From the NCBI GenBank assembly GCA_934777095.1, contig CAKVNP010000192.1, forward strand, positions 1-5,144: a stretch of DNA of 5,144 nt. The letters run 5' to 3'. The position numbers and the translations under genes were made by a program. The notes beneath the pieces are model-generated. The model was given only the letters and a program-made list of their open reading frames with translations. It was not told the DNA's origin and did not search any database. Positions 1-5,144 of this stretch are shown here, in pieces. The first letter of the stretch is position 1. Every line of letters begins with the position of its first letter. The stretch comes from an uncultured Clostridium sp. Its GTDB lineage: Bacteria > Bacillota > Clostridia > Clostridiales > Clostridiaceae.

Positions 1-553
1 CTACTGCACTAATATCATGATCGTAATTTAATACTGTTGATACTGCATATCCTCCCCAGCTATGACCATATAACATAATTGGCAGCCCTTTAAACTTATC
101 ATTATTTTCAACATAAGTGATTGCCTTATCTAAATCAATAACTGCCTGTGGAATACCTTTTATGCTTCTGCCTTCACTTTCATCATTACCTGTAACATCA
201 TAAGTAAAGACCAAAAAATCATTTTTAGTTAAATAATCTATCTGATTCATATATGCCATATGGCCTGCCCCTAGGCCATGAGCTAATACTACCACACCCT
301 TAGGTACCATCGTATCTTTATTATAATAGGTATATGCAGCTAATTTCTGCCCCTTATCTGACACTATTGAAGTTTTTTCTCTGGCAAGCCCTTCATAATC
401 ACTGATATCATTAATCCACCAGCCCCTCGTTTCATATCTCACACCAAAATTTTTTTCATATATTATGCTCGTAGCAGCCATCGGAATTATTAATACCACC
501 ATTACTACTAACGTTATAACAAAAGCTAAAATCCTTTTTTTCTTTTTATTCAT
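1..553 (-). CDS. Alpha/beta hydrolase with N-terminal membrane anchor (C-terminus outside window)
   Basis: The frame is open from an ATG at 553 to the window edge, giving 184 residues of an incomplete protein. Residues 1-6 are mostly Lys (MNKKKK) and residues 8-29 are a hydrophobic stretch, which reads as an uncleaved signal anchor with the enzyme outside the membrane. The fold is shown by the strand VVVLAHGLGAG (residues 87-97, oxyanion-hole HG) and by the nucleophile elbow GHSWGG (163-168), making Ser165 the likely catalytic Ser. The acid and His of the triad would lie in the missing part. The layout resembles the serine aminopeptidase/monoglyceride-lipase-like branch (Hydrolase_4), but the substrate cannot be named. 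The start is supported by a six-G ribosome site 7 bases upstream. The gene is separated from the hydrogenase remnant by 187 bases and a hairpin, so it is probably transcribed on its own. Confidence 0.88.
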   Translation of the reverse strand, partial: MNKKKKRILAFVITLVVMVVLIIPMAATSIIYEKNFGVRYETRGWWINDISDYEGLAREKTSIVSDKGQKLAAYTYYNKDTMVPKGVVVLAHGLGAGHMAYMNQIDYLTKNDFLVFTYDVTGNDESEGRSIKGIPQAVIDLDKAITYVENNDKFKGLPIMLYGHSWGGYAVSTVLNYDHDISAV

Positions 554-560
554 ATAATAA

Positions 561-567
561 CCCCCCT
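561..567 (-). promoter_or_regulatory. Ribosome binding site of the alpha/beta hydrolase
   Basis: On the minus strand AGGGGGG lies 7 bases before the ATG at 553. It is an unusually G-rich Shine-Dalgarno for such an AT-rich region and it fixes the start of the hydrolase. Confidence 0.7.
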
Positions 568-683
568 ATTATTATATTTTTATTTAGTAACTATATTACT
601 TCTGCTACAAAATCCATAATAAAATAACTGTAAAGTTTTGTATTCGTTTACAAAGCACTTTTGATGTTTTTCTTCTTAAATTA

Positions 684-692
684 ATTATATCA
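684..692 (-). promoter_or_regulatory. Candidate extended -10 promoter for the alpha/beta hydrolase
   Basis: The minus strand reads TGATATAAT, a perfect -10 hexamer with the TG extension. No good -35 box sits at the usual spacing, which is tolerable for an extended -10. It would give a leader of roughly 120 bases before the hydrolase. A+T richness makes chance matches common, so this is only a candidate. Confidence 0.3.
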
Positions 693-715
693 CATTTATG
701 TATTTTTTCCCTCAA

Positions 716-762
716 AATAATAAAACATTTATTTTATCTCTTAAAATAAATGTTTTATTATT
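716..762 (-). terminator. Long perfect hairpin at the end of the hydrogenase protease gene
   Basis: The arms 716-736 and 742-762 are perfect reverse complements (21 bp) around a 5-base loop, TCTCT on the plus strand. The stem has only two G-C pairs. The hairpin includes the last six codons and stop of the maturation protease gene, so it is partly coding. On the minus strand the descending arm ends in a T-rich run (GTTTTATTATTTTG), consistent with termination of the hydrogenase operon, although there is no classical long U tract. Its symmetry would also allow function on the opposite strand. Confidence 0.6.
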
Positions 763-1199
763 CCTTCTATCCTCTCAAATACTTCACCACATATTTCATT
801 AAATTTTTTTCGTAGTTCATTTGATATTTTTAATGAGTATTCTATTCTCCCGATTTCTATGGTTATTACAGAACCCTTAATTTTTCGTCTTTCAGACCGT
901 AATATTTTTATCAAATTAATATCATAGTCTGAACAGTTATTTTGTAAAAAACTATCACATTCCTCCAGTGTATATTTACATACCTGTCCAACTTCATTAT
1001 TTAAATATGACGCATCTACAATAATTAAATAATCATCATCACCTAACTCTTCTAAAAACTCATAATAATCAATACCTGCTAAGATAACTTCAATATCTTC
1101 CGAAAGTTTTTCTATTTTATTTCTAAGCCTATTTATTACTTTAATTCCTATTCCATCATCACTTAACAATATATTGCCTATTGCGATAACCTTTATCAT
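741..1199 (-). CDS. NiFe hydrogenase maturation endopeptidase (HyaD/HybD/HupD family, peptidase M52), nickel-ligand His replaced by Tyr
   Basis: A cytoplasmic protease of this family trims the C-terminal tail of the hydrogenase large subunit after nickel insertion. The length (152 residues) is normal for the family. The N-terminal motif GNILLSDDGIG (residues 8-18) and the strand YLIIVDAS (57-64) are diagnostic. By my alignment from memory with E. coli HybD, whose nickel ligands are Glu16, Asp62 and His93, Asp15 and Asp62 are kept. The third position falls on Tyr92, in SDYDINL where relatives have a SxHxxxL-type motif. The codon is TAT (926-924), one base from a His codon. The ATG overlaps the large-subunit stop (ATGA at 1199-1196), implying translational coupling. 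Because both hydrogenase subunits upstream are broken, the enzyme probably has no local substrate. It may be decaying or inactive, or may act on another hydrogenase elsewhere. Family assignment is firm; activity is doubtful. Confidence 0.88.
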   Translation of the reverse strand: MIKVIAIGNILLSDDGIGIKVINRLRNKIEKLSEDIEVILAGIDYYEFLEELGDDDYLIIVDASYLNNEVGQVCKYTLEECDSFLQNNCSDYDINLIKILRSERRKIKGSVITIEIGRIEYSLKISNELRKKFNEICGEVFERIEGIIKHLF

Positions 1200-1675
1200 A
1201 TTATCTCTATAGTCAGTGGTTTATATCTATCACTTATTATATGTGCTGCGCAATTTAAGCATGGATCAAAGCTTCTTACTATTCTGCCAACTTCCACCGG
1301 TTCTTTTATATTGTTAATTTCAGTTCCTATTAAAGCCTGTTCTACTGTCCCTTTTACTCCCTGTTGATCAGTAGGTGACATATTCCAAGTAGATGGCGGC
1401 AAGATGGTATAATTTTTCACCTTTTTATTTTCAATAGTCAGCCAGTGTCCTAAGGCTCCTCTTTCAGCTTCTATCAATTCCATTCCCTTCCCTGTTTCTG
1501 GCACCTGCCATACTTTCTGATCTGCTTTTCCAATCTTTAATCTGGCTAAAAGTTCACTTAATATGTTACATACTTTTTCTGCTTCATATGCTTTAGCTAC
1601 AATTCTATCCATCACAGAAATACCTCTACTATAATTTCCACTTAAAGTCATTCTGGCAAGCGCACCAACTTCCAT
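1196..1675 (-). pseudogene. NiFe hydrogenase large subunit, C-terminal fragment
   Basis: This is the C-terminal part of a NiFe hydrogenase catalytic subunit. From the first Met it reads EVGALARM (residues 2-9), ERGALGHWLTI (70-80), the PPSTWNMSP block (93-101), EQALIGTEI (112-120) and RSFDPCLNCAAH (134-145). The last holds the second Cys pair (Cys139, Cys142) that binds the NiFe centre, and His145 after which the maturation protease would cut. The tail removed would be 14 residues. The ATG at 1675 is not the natural start: the frame is open upstream to about 1760 and reads SPNANKAGAYTWINAPRY, still hydrogenase-like. At about 1740-1758 this frame meets the central fragment out of register. The fragment itself has no stops and keeps all motifs I expect, so the damage looks recent. 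It lacks the first Cys pair and cannot make an active enzyme alone. It overlaps the protease gene by ATGA. Confidence 0.88.
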
Positions 1676-1701
1676 GGCATTTCCTTTATAGCGAGGTGCA
1701 T

Positions 1702-2148
1702 TTATCCAAGTATATGCACCTGCTTTATTAGCATTTGGAGATATATTCCCATGCCCATATCATAATAGTCCTGATATTTCCTTGCTATTGTTTCAACATC
1801 TTCAATAAGCCTTCCACTAATAAACTCTTTTATTTTTAGCAATAAATATTTTACTTTTTCTATCTGCTGTATATCTATATTAGTAGTTATTCCGCCAAGC
1901 CATACTCCATGCGGATGTGGGGCTTTACCAGCCAGTATTGCAATAGCTTTATGCGATTCTCTGCTATATCTTATTGCTTCCTCATAATCTTTATTAATTT
2001 TTTTAGTTTCTTCAAAATCTAATCTATAATCAACTTCTTTAGGTGTCCTTTGTTTAAATAAGGGATTTACTTTAATTATTTCAGCATAATCAGGAAATAC
2101 AAAAAAATATATATGCCTTCTCTCCTTCATCGCCTTGTATACTTTCAA
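1702..2148 (-). pseudogene. NiFe hydrogenase large subunit, central fragment
   Basis: This open frame (TTG at 2148, stop at 1702) carries the middle of a NiFe hydrogenase large subunit. Homology-like sequence starts at about residue 12 with HIYFFVFPDY. It continues through NPLFKQ and YSRESHKAIAILAGKAPHPH (residues 61-80), followed directly by GVWLGGITTN, the classic HK...GKxPHxHG...GG block. It ends near YYDMGMG, where the frame runs on for about 14 unrelated residues to a stop. The N-terminal third of a normal large subunit, with the RxCGxC first Cys pair, is absent. The first residues (KVYKAMKERR) look like the small-subunit remnant read in another frame. No ribosome site precedes the TTG, so it is probably not made as a separate protein. 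I read it as the surviving middle of one large-subunit gene that also supplies the downstream C-terminal fragment. Confidence 0.85.
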
Positions 2149-2159
2149 AATATCTTATA

Positions 2160-2402
2160 TTATATATCTGGATCCTCACCATTTAATAAAGAAATTATCT
2201 CTCCAAAACATCCTGAAGTCTCAAGCCATATTGCATTAATTCTTTGCCTATTTCCATTACTTATTTCCGTAGCAAGTGCTCTTAATCTATCTTTAATATC
2301 ATTTTTTAAGAAGCTATTCTTCTGATTTTCTACTATTCCTAATTCACTGCTTTTAATTATTTTTACTGGAATTATAAACTTACCATCGCCCCTAATTAAC
2401 AT
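2160..2402 (-). pseudogene. NiFe hydrogenase small subunit, N-terminal fragment
   Basis: The fragment encodes the first 80 residues of a NiFe hydrogenase electron-transfer subunit. The key block is AIWLETSGCFGEIISLLNGE (residues 57-76), then DPDI and a stop, matching the strand and loop that hold the proximal iron-sulfur cluster. The usual CxxC is CxxE here (Cys65, Glu68). There is no twin-arginine signal, so the enzyme was probably cytoplasmic. I chose the ATG at 2402 because GGGAG lies 8 bases upstream; the ATG at 2420 has no ribosome site. Normal small subunits are several times longer. Reading on after the stop with a one-base shift gives YNIRYFESIQGDEGEKA, which resembles the continuation of a small subunit, so the homology probably extends to about 2105 before the sequence switches to the large subunit. 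That indicates a small indel near 2160 plus a larger deletion. Confidence 0.82.
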
Positions 2403-2410
2403 ATATATTT

Positions 2411-2415
2411 CTCCC
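2411..2415 (-). promoter_or_regulatory. Ribosome binding site of the hydrogenase small-subunit remnant
   Basis: GGGAG on the minus strand, 8 bases before the ATG at 2402. It sits inside the reading frame of the alternative ATG at 2420 and therefore decides in favour of the shorter start. Confidence 0.55.
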
Positions 2416-2470
2416 ATCATTTATTTATATATTCTATGTGCAAAAATATTGATAAATTAAAAATTGGTAT

Positions 2471-2505
2471 AAAAAAAACACTGTAAAAACAATTCGTTTT
2501 TACAG
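2471..2505 (-). terminator. Intrinsic terminator of the amino acid permease gene
   Basis: On the minus strand a 10-bp perfect stem CTGTAAAAAC / GTTTTTACAG with a 5-base loop (2481-2505) is followed after two bases by eight T (2478-2471). It begins 10 bases after the permease stop and separates that gene from the hydrogenase remnant. Confidence 0.88.
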
Positions 2506-2515
2506 GGTCTATTAA

Positions 2516-3922
2516 TTATTTAATTTTTTCCTTTTTAGCAAAGTAAGGAAGGATAAGTCCTAAAAGAATTAAGATAACTGGTGTGATTATATTTAGAATT
2601 AATTGGAATCTATCTTCTGAATACATTCCTCCAATACATGCAAATGCAGTAAATGCAAAACACCATACTCCTAGGATTATTCCTAAAGTATTACTCTTAA
2701 CAAAGTAATAATCTCTGTGGAACTTGTCCCCAGCTTTCTTTAATGCAATATATGCTACAAATACCCATAAGTATCTAAGTGGCATACATACAGCATTTAA
2801 TTTAACAAGCCATTTTACTAATTCATCAACACTACCAATTCCGAAAGCTGGAACGATAATTAATATTGATACAATTACAAAAATTAATTTGTGCCCGTTA
2901 ACATATGCACCATTTTCATTCTTCTTGAATAATTTTTCTGGGATATATGTTCTATCTCCGCTATCAAGAAGCATACGTAATGGAGCATCAATTGAAATAA
3001 TTAATACTGCAAATTGGCCTATCATATTTGTTACAGCATAAGCAATTACAAATAAGTTACCAACATGATAATATTCTCCAAGTTTTTGGAATGCATAATA
3101 TGCACCATTAGTCATTAAATCACTTGGAATATTATTTGAATCAAACATCATACCTAATGAAATAGTTCCTAATATTGCAGTAACTGCTACCATTCCTGCA
3201 AGCGCTATCATTCCCTTAGAGAATCCTTTTGCTGGATCTTTCATTTCATTAACGTAAGGCGATATTTTTTCACATCCACCTACTGCAAATACTAAAATTG
3301 AAATACTTGTGAAAAATGCCATATCAAATTTAGGCATAAATGTTCCCCAAGACCAATCAATTGAATTTAAAGGTGCATTTGTTATTGCTGGTGCAGCTAA
3401 CATTAAAAGAATAAATAATATTGACATAACAAACATTGAAGTACCTGCTAAAGTTGATAACTTCTTTAAAACGCTTGTCCCTTTTGATGCTAAATACATC
3501 GCAAAGATAAATATTGCTAAACAACATACTTGTAATAAAGTAGTGTTCATTGCACTTATTCTTTTATCTTGGAATATTGCCCAGCTTGTAGCTATCATAA
3601 AGCTATTTGGCTTTTGTGATAAATAAGGCATATGTACAATCCAATATGTCCATCCTGCATAGTATGCAAGTTTGGCACCTATTGTCTCATTAATCCATGA
3701 ACTTACTCCACCACCGCAATCTTTAAATGCTGAACCTAATTCACCTACCATTAAAGCATATGGTATAAAATAAATTGCAAAGATTAACAACCATGCTACT
3801 ATAGCCTGTAACCCATTGTACTCAGAGAATCCATTTATTACATTACCAAATCCCCATACCCCTGAGAATGCCATAAAAGCAAGGCTATACCACATAATTT
3901 TCTTATTGTTGTTTTCTGACAT
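2516..3922 (-). CDS. APC-superfamily amino acid permease
   Basis: A 468-residue integral membrane protein of the amino acid/polyamine/organocation superfamily, the usual length for 12 helices. Hydrophobic segments lie roughly at residues 9-30, 38-60, 84-105, 127-145, 158-180, 203-221, 238-258, 284-308, 345-362, 367-392, 411-431 and 440-461. The first helix has the Gly-rich break FSGVWGFGN (19-27) that contacts substrate in this fold. The sixth carries FAVGGCEKISPYVNEMKDP (212-230), the family's helix-6 block with Glu218, Glu226 and Pro230. The second loop has GELGSAFKDCGGGVSSWI (60-77), close to the E.G.A....GG.Y.W pattern. By memory it is nearest the YjeM/GadC-like permeases; an amino acid is the likely substrate but which one cannot be told. 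AAGGAG lies 7 bases before the ATG. It stands alone, flanked by its own terminator and a gap upstream, so it is probably monocistronic or co-transcribed with the small gene above. Confidence 0.9.
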   Translation of the reverse strand: MSENNNKKIMWYSLAFMAFSGVWGFGNVINGFSEYNGLQAIVAWLLIFAIYFIPYALMVGELGSAFKDCGGGVSSWINETIGAKLAYYAGWTYWIVHMPYLSQKPNSFMIATSWAIFQDKRISAMNTTLLQVCCLAIFIFAMYLASKGTSVLKKLSTLAGTSMFVMSILFILLMLAAPAITNAPLNSIDWSWGTFMPKFDMAFFTSISILVFAVGGCEKISPYVNEMKDPAKGFSKGMIALAGMVAVTAILGTISLGMMFDSNNIPSDLMTNGAYYAFQKLGEYYHVGNLFVIAYAVTNMIGQFAVLIISIDAPLRMLLDSGDRTYIPEKLFKKNENGAYVNGHKLIFVIVSILIIVPAFGIGSVDELVKWLVKLNAVCMPLRYLWVFVAYIALKKAGDKFHRDYYFVKSNTLGIILGVWCFAFTAFACIGGMYSEDRFQLILNIITPVILILLGLILPYFAKKEKIK

Positions 3923-3929
3923 ATCTTTT

Positions 3930-3935
3930 CTCCTT
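3930..3935 (-). promoter_or_regulatory. Ribosome binding site of the amino acid permease
   Basis: AAGGAG on the minus strand with a 7-base spacer to the ATG at 3922; a near-ideal Shine-Dalgarno that fixes the permease start. Confidence 0.8.
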
Positions 3936-4013
3936 CGTTATATTATTTCGTTTAAATTGTATAATAAATCACATATTTTGTATATAGCCCTTTTTACATT
4001 TTTAGGAGTTTTT

Positions 4014-4190
4014 TTACAAAAACCATTGTATTTCGATTTCCGGCTCATCACTTTCATACTCTGCATCACTATTAATACTTTTCTGATTTTTCCATTTTAA
4101 AAACTCATAATAATTAAGTAGTTCTGCTAATATTTCTTCATCCTCTTCTTTTTTTAATACACTGATAACTTCTTCTGTAAATTGTTTCAT
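4014..4190 (-). CDS. Hypothetical acidic small protein, 58 residues
   Basis: A short open frame from ATG at 4190 to TAA at 4016-4014. I do not recognise its family. Residues 1-37 are rich in Glu, Lys and Leu (KKEEDEEILAELLNYYEFLK, residues 13-32) and look helical, possibly amphipathic. The tail (about 38-58, SDAEYESDEPEIEIQWFL at its end) is strongly acidic and likely disordered, ending in a short hydrophobic WFL. There is no signal peptide, membrane segment or Cys pair. The ribosome site is weak: AAAGG 10 bases upstream. It fills most of the gap between the DUF1836 terminator and the permease, on the same strand as both, and starts 77 bases after the terminator stem, which suits an independent small gene. 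Codon use and composition look like those of its neighbours. It could be a small regulator or antitoxin-like protein, but nothing in the sequence proves this. Confidence 0.6.
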   Translation of the reverse strand: MKQFTEEVISVLKKEEDEEILAELLNYYEFLKWKNQKSINSDAEYESDEPEIEIQWFL

Positions 4191-4236
4191 CTTTCATCTG
4201 CCTTTCAAATTTATTTAATTATTTTATCCTAATGTA

Positions 4237-4262
4237 TTATATTTTATCATAATAAAATATAA
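4237..4262. repeat. A+T-only inverted repeat upstream of the 58-residue gene
   Basis: Arms 4237-4247 and 4252-4262 are perfect 11-bp reverse complements around CATA. On the minus strand the second arm overlaps TATAAT (4241-4236), a possible -10 box for the small gene with no clear -35. It could be an operator, an extra hairpin behind the DUF1836 terminator, or chance in very AT-rich DNA. Confidence 0.35.
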
Positions 4263-4287
4263 AAAAGACCAGCCAATATTAGCTGGT
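4261..4287 (-). terminator. Intrinsic terminator of the DegV-DUF1836 operon
   Basis: On the minus strand ACCAGC and GCTGGT pair across an 8-base loop (4287-4268), followed by C and six T (4266-4261). The stop codon of the DUF1836 gene (4281-4279) lies inside the loop, so the last codons form the first arm. A run of T also follows the stem on the plus strand, so it may work in both directions. Confidence 0.85.
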
Positions 4288-4776
4288 TTTTTTATAGTTA
4301 AAAAAAGCCATTATCGCCGAACGAACAATTTCGCTTTCAAAACTTTTTGTCAGCGCCTTACTTGGGTAATTATAATCTCTACTAGAAAATACAACTTGTA
4401 ATGCACTTTCAAATTCTATACAAAAGTAGTCATATGCCTGTTCTATTGGATATGATTTCATTTGTATCTTTATTAATTCACTTACTTCTTTTAATGAAAA
4501 AACTTGTTTTAATATGCACACAATTATTAAATATGCTAGCTGTTGTTCATCATATTTTTTATCAATAGGCGCTGCAATAACCTTTTGCTTTACGTAATTA
4601 TTTAGCATAGTAGGTGTCAAAAGATTTTCATCTTCATATATTTTAATATCCCTTAATTTACTTTCAATATAAATGATTACCTGATCCTTATATAAAGGTA
4701 CTTTTGGTAGTTCAGAAAATCTAGGAAAGTGAAAATCTATTATTTTTTTTATTTCATTTTCATAATTCATTTCCAT
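4279..4776 (-). CDS. DUF1836 domain-containing protein
   Basis: A complete 165-residue protein of the DUF1836 family, common in Firmicutes and without an established function. Recognisable blocks are FPRFSELPKVPLYKDQVIIY (residues 17-36), LLTPTMLNNYVKQKVIAAPI (52-71) and KKYDEQQLAYLIIVCILKQV (73-92), followed by FSLKEVSELI (93-102). The central part (about 25-105) has the look of a winged or MerR-like helix-turn-helix: TPTMLNNYVKQKVI resembles a recognition segment, and the family is often annotated as a possible regulator. That role is inference. The C-terminal 60 residues are less conserved and helical. The ATG at 4776 has GGTGA about 5 bases upstream; a second ATG two codons later is possible. 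The gene starts 18 bases after the DegV stop, indicating co-transcription, and ends in its own terminator. Confidence 0.88.
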   Translation of the reverse strand: MEMNYENEIKKIIDFHFPRFSELPKVPLYKDQVIIYIESKLRDIKIYEDENLLTPTMLNNYVKQKVIAAPIDKKYDEQQLAYLIIVCILKQVFSLKEVSELIKIQMKSYPIEQAYDYFCIEFESALQVVFSSRDYNYPSKALTKSFESEIVRSAIMAFFNYKKTS

Positions 4777-4794
4777 AAAATCACCACTTCATTA

Positions 4795-5144
4795 CTATAA
4801 TAATGCTGGATGCTTCTTTATCATCTGGATTGCTATTCCTCCTGGTCCTGCATGAGTAGTAAAAACAGGACTTAACATCTTAATTTCCACATCTGCATTT
4901 TTAATTTTTTCTATTATAGCATTTCTTGCAGCTTCTGACAATTCTAGTGAATCAGCATGACAGATATATATTTTATAATTGCTATCTGCTCCACATTTTA
5001 AAAACTCTTCGCATATTACATCAATTGCTTTGCTAAAAGTTCTTTTTGTGGTAAACTTTATTACCTTTGTTGAATCTTCAGATAAAGTCATTACAGGAAC
5101 CAGCTTAATAGCTCCTCCAATTTTGCCCACTAAAGAAGATACTC
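4795..5144 (-). CDS. DegV family protein, C-terminal part (start outside window)
   Basis: The frame is open to the window edge, so this is the 3' end of a longer gene; DegV proteins are normally about 280 residues and the roughly 116 seen here are their C-terminal domain. DegV (FakB-type) proteins bind a fatty acid and, in Firmicutes with FakA, present it for phosphorylation. The diagnostic sequence is VSSLVGKIGGAIKLVPVMTL, the segment where relatives read KLxGxxGxxLxIKPIL, and near the end FTTHAGPGGIAIQMI, the family's HxGPGxxxI block close to the lipid head group. The GTG at 5130 is internal, not the start, because homology continues upstream of it (VSSL). The frame ends in three consecutive stops, TAG TAA TGA, and is followed 18 bases later by the DUF1836 gene, so both are probably one operon. 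Whether this copy is a FakB partner or another DegV paralogue cannot be decided here. Confidence 0.87.
   Translation of the reverse strand, partial: VSSLVGKIGGAIKLVPVMTLSEDSTKVIKFTTKRTFSKAIDVICEEFLKCGADSNYKIYICHADSLELSEAARNAIIEKIKNADVEIKMLSPVFTTHAGPGGIAIQMIKKHPALL

Noticed and set aside
1196..2148. The hydrogenase pieces as separate working small proteins or a novel split hydrogenase
   Set aside because: The fragments break inside conserved domains, change frame at the junctions, lack the first Cys pair, and the central fragment has no ribosome site. Deletion decay explains all of this.
2113..2325. Plus-strand open frame of 70 residues
   Set aside because: It lies antisense over the hydrogenase remnant junction, has no ribosome site and no family-like sequence. 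The minus strand carries recognisable hydrogenase motifs.
2403..2420. ATG at 2420 as the small-subunit start
   Set aside because: No Shine-Dalgarno lies upstream of it, whereas GGGAG sits correctly before the ATG at 2402.
2724..3041. Plus-strand open frame of 105 residues
   Set aside because: Entirely antisense to the permease; an artefact of low-GC codon use on the other strand.
3309..3626. Plus-strand open frame of 105 residues
   Set aside because: Entirely antisense to the permease helices, without a start signal or recognisable domain.
3936..4013. Promoter boxes for the permease
   Set aside because: Several TATTAT or TATACAAT-like strings occur, but none has a convincing -35 at the right spacing. 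In this base composition they cannot be told from chance.
3816..4100. Plus-strand open frame of 94 residues ending in a hydrophobic stretch
   Set aside because: Covers the permease start, its ribosome site and the end of the 58-residue gene on the opposite strand. It has no ribosome site of its own, and the hydrophobicity follows from AT-rich sequence.

Overview
The window is very AT-rich and nearly every gene lies on the minus strand. Codon use, strong AGGAG-type ribosome sites, short A+T-rich intergenic gaps with U-tailed hairpins, and the protein families (DegV, DUF1836, an APC permease, a NiFe hydrogenase with its maturation protease) point to a low-GC Firmicute, most likely Clostridium or a close relative. 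The species cannot be read from the sequence.

Layout, read in the direction of transcription (high to low coordinates). (1) 5144-4279: the 3' part of a DegV-family fatty-acid-binding protein gene, followed 18 bases later by a DUF1836 gene. The pair looks like one operon and ends in a clear hairpin terminator at 4261-4287. (2) 4190-4014: an unrecognised 58-residue acidic small protein. (3) 3922-2516: a complete 12-helix APC-superfamily amino acid permease with a strong ribosome site and its own intrinsic terminator at 2471-2505. (4) 2402-741: the remains of a NiFe hydrogenase operon in the order small subunit, large subunit, maturation endopeptidase. (5) 553-1: the N-terminal part of a membrane-anchored alpha/beta hydrolase that runs off the window.

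The hydrogenase locus is the notable part. The small subunit stops just after its first iron-sulfur motif. The remaining sequence resumes inside the middle of the large subunit, so most of the small subunit and the N-terminal third of the large subunit, with its first Cys pair, are gone. A second break with a frame change removes a further internal part of the large subunit before an otherwise clean C-terminal part that still ends in the DPCxxCxxH motif and a 14-residue cleavable tail. The maturation endopeptidase downstream is full length and overlaps the large subunit by ATGA, but the His expected as a nickel ligand is Tyr (one base from His). The simplest reading is a recently inactivated hydrogenase operon whose dedicated protease has lost its substrate and has started to decay, or has already changed function.

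I see no mobile element, CRISPR array, tRNA or rRNA. No stretch over 300 bases lacks a gene. The longest non-coding gap (554-740, 187 bases) holds a hairpin arm, a candidate promoter and a ribosome site. I did not find a convincing new multi-gene system.
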